In this document: positions 61,926 through 64,000 of the stretch, piece after piece
Position numbering within the stretch: the stretch's first letter is position 1
Layout of the letters: the number at the start of each line of letters is the position of its first letter
Assembly (NCBI GenBank): GCA_019873685.1
Contig: JAIOAT010000001.1
Span: 193,523-257,522 of the forward strand
Origin: Chloroflexota bacterium
Lineage (GTDB): Bacteria > Chloroflexota > Anaerolineae > Aggregatilineales > Ch27
Direction: 5' to 3'
DNA length: 64,000 nucleotides
Position numbers and translations under genes: made by a program
The notes under the pieces: generated by a model
Database searches by the model: none
Seen by the model: the letters and a program-made list of their open reading frames with translations, nothing else
Told to the model about the DNA's origin: nothing

Positions 61926-64000
61926 CAGGCATCCTCCAGGTGTTGCTTGAGCGCTACCAGGGCTAGAGCCGGGCGATTGACTTTGTCACCGCCCTGATTC
62001 CAGTAGCGACCCACGTTCCAGGTGATCATCAGGTGACGACGGGCACGGGTGATACCCACATACAACAGTCTGAGACGTTCGGCAGCGTAATCCAGACGCG
62101 CCTGGGCGGTGGCTTCTCCCTCACGATAGGGTTGGCTCAGGCGCAGGGCATCGAGCTGAGCCAGGATTTCTGCCTCAAGGTTGAGTTGATCGCGTAGAAA
62201 CCAGCGTTCCGCCAGGTAGTTGTCATATGGTTGGGCCGATGGGAACCCGTAGTTGCTGACGCCCATCAGATACACGCGATCCCATTCCAGCCCCTTGGCC
62301 GCGTGCATTGTCGCAACGGTTACTTTGCCTTTTTGAGGCTCGTACCCCTTTTCCACATCATCAAAGCCGATGAACTTGCGTTCATTGGCGCTGATCTGCT
62401 GCAGTTCGGCGGCGAACTCCGGCAGGCGGAAGGCCGGATTGCTCAACGTCATTTCGCGCAGCACCACAGCGATCTTGTATCCCAGCGCAATATCTGAGGG
62501 TTCGGTGAAACAGGCCTGGGTAATCGTCAGGATCAACTGGTCAACAGGCAGTGTGGTTGCTTCCAGCCACACGCGCACGCGGCTACGAAATGCTTCCAGA
62601 TCATCACGTATATCCGGTTCCTGAGCGATAGCTCTCACATCGTCAAGCCAGTCTGATCCGGCCAGCGGCCACAGGAATCGCTCCGGTTCGCGGCAGCCAG
62701 TTAGGGCGCGGAAGGCAATGCCGGCCTGGCGGTCGTCAAGAGCAAGAGCGTGCGGCCCTTGCCGCCAGACTTGCTGATACAGGGTAGCGAGAGTCCTGGT
62801 ATTTAGGGGTGCGCCCAGGTAGTCCAGAACGTGGTAGAGGATGGTTGCTGCCTGGCGCGTCGCCGAAGTGCTGCGTAACAACTCTTCATAGTCAATTTCC
62901 CGCGCTTTCAGCAGTTCAGCCAGTTTGTAGGCATGGCTGTTTTCCGGTGCCAGAACAGCCACGGTGTAGTCCTGACCGTCGCCCTGCCGGAGAAAACGCT
63001 CCACGTGGGCGGCAACCAGCTCAAGCTCGTATTCCGGAGTAATGTTCTCGCCGGGCTGGTAGTGGATGTAGATGCTGCTGTCGTCGTCCGGCGGGTTCGG
63101 CGCTGGATCGTTGGCTGGCGCCGGCTGGATGTACTGCTCGAGGAAGGCCTTCTGGCGGAGGTGCGGCACAGGGTGGGCGCGGGTTGTCCACGCCACCAGC
63201 GTATTGGCCAGATCAATGATCGCCTGTGTTGAACGCCCCGAGGTCTGCAAGGGCATATCCTGAACATCGCGCTGGTTGAGGAAATTGCGCAGAAACTGCG
63301 GATCAGCCGTGGTGAACGTGGTATTGATCGCCTGGTTGGGATCGCCGACGCGCACCCAGTTGCGTTCTCCGCTGAGCAATCGCAACATATCTTCCTGCAG
63401 CTTGCTGCTATCCTGGGCTTCGTCTTCTAGGATGTACGGCCAGCGGGTGCGCAGACGAGCCAGATAGTCTTCGTCGCGTTCCAGCGCGTCAATGGCCAGG
63501 CGAACTAGATCATCGAAATCGACCCCGCCCCGGTAGGTCAGGCTGCGCTGGTAGTCTTCGTAGACAGCCAGGCCAAAACGCACCAGCGGAAATGCGTCAG
63601 CGTGTGGCTCCAGCATCCCGCGAATCTGTGCCGGTTCCAAGCGGTAGTTTTTGGCCTGCTTGACAAAACGCTGTCCCAGATCAATAGCCAGTTGCGACAG
63701 ATCGTTGCGTGTCATCTGGCGAAGCCGCTGCTCGTTCGCCGCGATCTCCGCACTGAGGTAGAACCTGAAGACCGGCAGGTAGTCGGTGAGAAGTCCCTTG
63801 GCGATTTCCTCAATAATGTGTGTTGTCACACGTTCATCAATGATCTGGAAGTCTTCGGAAAGCCCCACCAACCCCGGGCGTTCCCGCACAATGTCGTGGG
63901 CCAGACCGTGGAGTGTGCGCACCCGGTAGCCGATGTAGGGCAGCAATCCGCGTTCTCGTTGCAGGATATCAGCGATGCGGTTGCGAAAATGGTTGACCGC
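61925..64000 (-). CDS. UvrD/Rep-type superfamily 1 helicase, N-terminus outside window
   Basis: 692 codons are visible and the frame stays open to the right edge, so the start and the Walker A lie outside. Motifs in order: VNHFRNRIADIL at the edge (motif Ic-like), VRTLHGLAHDIVRE, Walker B LEDEAQDSSKLQEDM, motif III RVGDPNQAINTTF, motif V VTVATMHAAKGLEWDRVYLMG and motif VI RLLYVGITRARRHLMITW. It is a 3-prime to 5-prime DNA helicase. The overlap with a RecB-like nuclease gene suggests a split AddA/RecB-like complex for double-strand break processing; the nuclease domain is on the separate chain. Confidence 0.9.
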   Translation of the reverse strand, partial: AVNHFRNRIADILQRERGLLPYIGYRVRTLHGLAHDIVRERPGLVGLSEDFQIIDERVTTHIIEEIAKGLLTDYLPVFRFYLSAEIAANEQRLRQMTRNDLSQLAIDLGQRFVKQAKNYRLEPAQIRGMLEPHADAFPLVRFGLAVYEDYQRSLTYRGGVDFDDLVRLAIDALERDEDYLARLRTRWPYILEDEAQDSSKLQEDMLRLLSGERNWVRVGDPNQAINTTFTTADPQFLRNFLNQRDVQDMPLQTSGRSTQAIIDLANTLVAWTTRAHPVPHLRQKAFLEQYIQPAPANDPAPNPPDDDSSIYIHYQPGENITPEYELELVAAHVERFLRQGDGQDYTVAVLAPENSHAYKLAELLKAREIDYEELLRSTSATRQAATILYHVLDYLGAPLNTRTLATLYQQVWRQGPHALALDDRQAGIAFRALTGCREPERFLWPLAGSDWLDDVRAIAQEPDIRDDLEAFRSRVRVWLEATTLPVDQLILTITQACFTEPSDIALGYKIAVVLREMTLSNPAFRLPEFAAELQQISANERKFIGFDDVEKGYEPQKGKVTVATMHAAKGLEWDRVYLMGVSNYGFPSAQPYDNYLAERWFLRDQLNLEAEILAQLDALRLSQPYREGEATAQARLDYAAERLRLLYVGITRARRHLMITWNVGRYWNQGGDKVNRPALALVALKQHLEDA

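Overview
The window is GC-rich bacterial chromosome, densely packed with genes. It most resembles a member of the Chloroflexota (Anaerolineae-like). The hints are threonine/proline-rich linkers (TPTPT type) in exported SH3-domain proteins, a one-piece pyruvate:ferredoxin oxidoreductase next to a dihydroorotate-dehydrogenase-like gene, a LytR-CpsA-Psr protein with an L,D-transpeptidase, and thioredoxin-reductase-like ferredoxin-NADP reductase. The lineage is an inference from gene content; there is no rRNA gene to settle it, and I saw no tRNA, CRISPR array, insertion sequence or phage gene.

Layout. 0-6 kb: edge of an amino-acid ABC transporter, a cysteine hydrolase, a dipeptide epimerase, a two-subunit class I fumarase and an aspartase/fumarase-family lyase. 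6-13 kb: a trehalose cassette on the minus strand (LacI-type regulator, binding protein, two permeases, trehalose synthase). 13-18 kb: DHOD-like protein and PFOR, divergent around an inverted repeat. 18-25.7 kb: phosphodiesterase, sugar-nucleotide and glycosyltransferase genes, then an FHA protein paired with a Clp-N/kinase-like fusion protein. 25.7-38 kb: a complete branched-chain amino-acid operon read on the minus strand, ilvD-ilvB-ilvN-ilvC-leuA-leuC-leuD-cimA-leuB, making isoleucine from pyruvate through citramalate. 38-41 kb: argG-argH. 41-49.4 kb: pheA-asd, then hisD with a kinase-like and a HAD gene, and hisZ-hisG on the other strand. 49-58 kb: envelope proteins, a ferredoxin-NADP reductase, a DtxR-type regulator and an extended CoaE. 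58-64 kb: YigZ, RecJ, and an Fe-S PD-(D/E)XK nuclease coupled to a UvrD-type helicase that runs off the edge.

The most striking signal lies outside the annotated-size genes. Three amino-acid operons within 6 kb each carry a complete ribosome-mediated attenuator: a promoter, a short leader peptide loaded with the cognate amino acid, and an intrinsic terminator just before the first structural gene. The ilv leader has 40 codons, 19 of them Ile/Val/Leu. The arg leader has 31 codons with an Arg-rich core. The his leader has 31 codons with four consecutive His. In all three, a segment inside the leader reading frame, 3-prime of the control codons, is complementary to the terminator's rising arm or loop and can serve as the antiterminator. 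The arginine leader looks leaderless (start codon at the predicted +1). Arginine-specific attenuation by a leader peptide in bacteria is, to my knowledge, little or not described.

Start codons were chosen from Shine-Dalgarno placement and family length. Long open frames antisense to the large genes were judged to be shadows.
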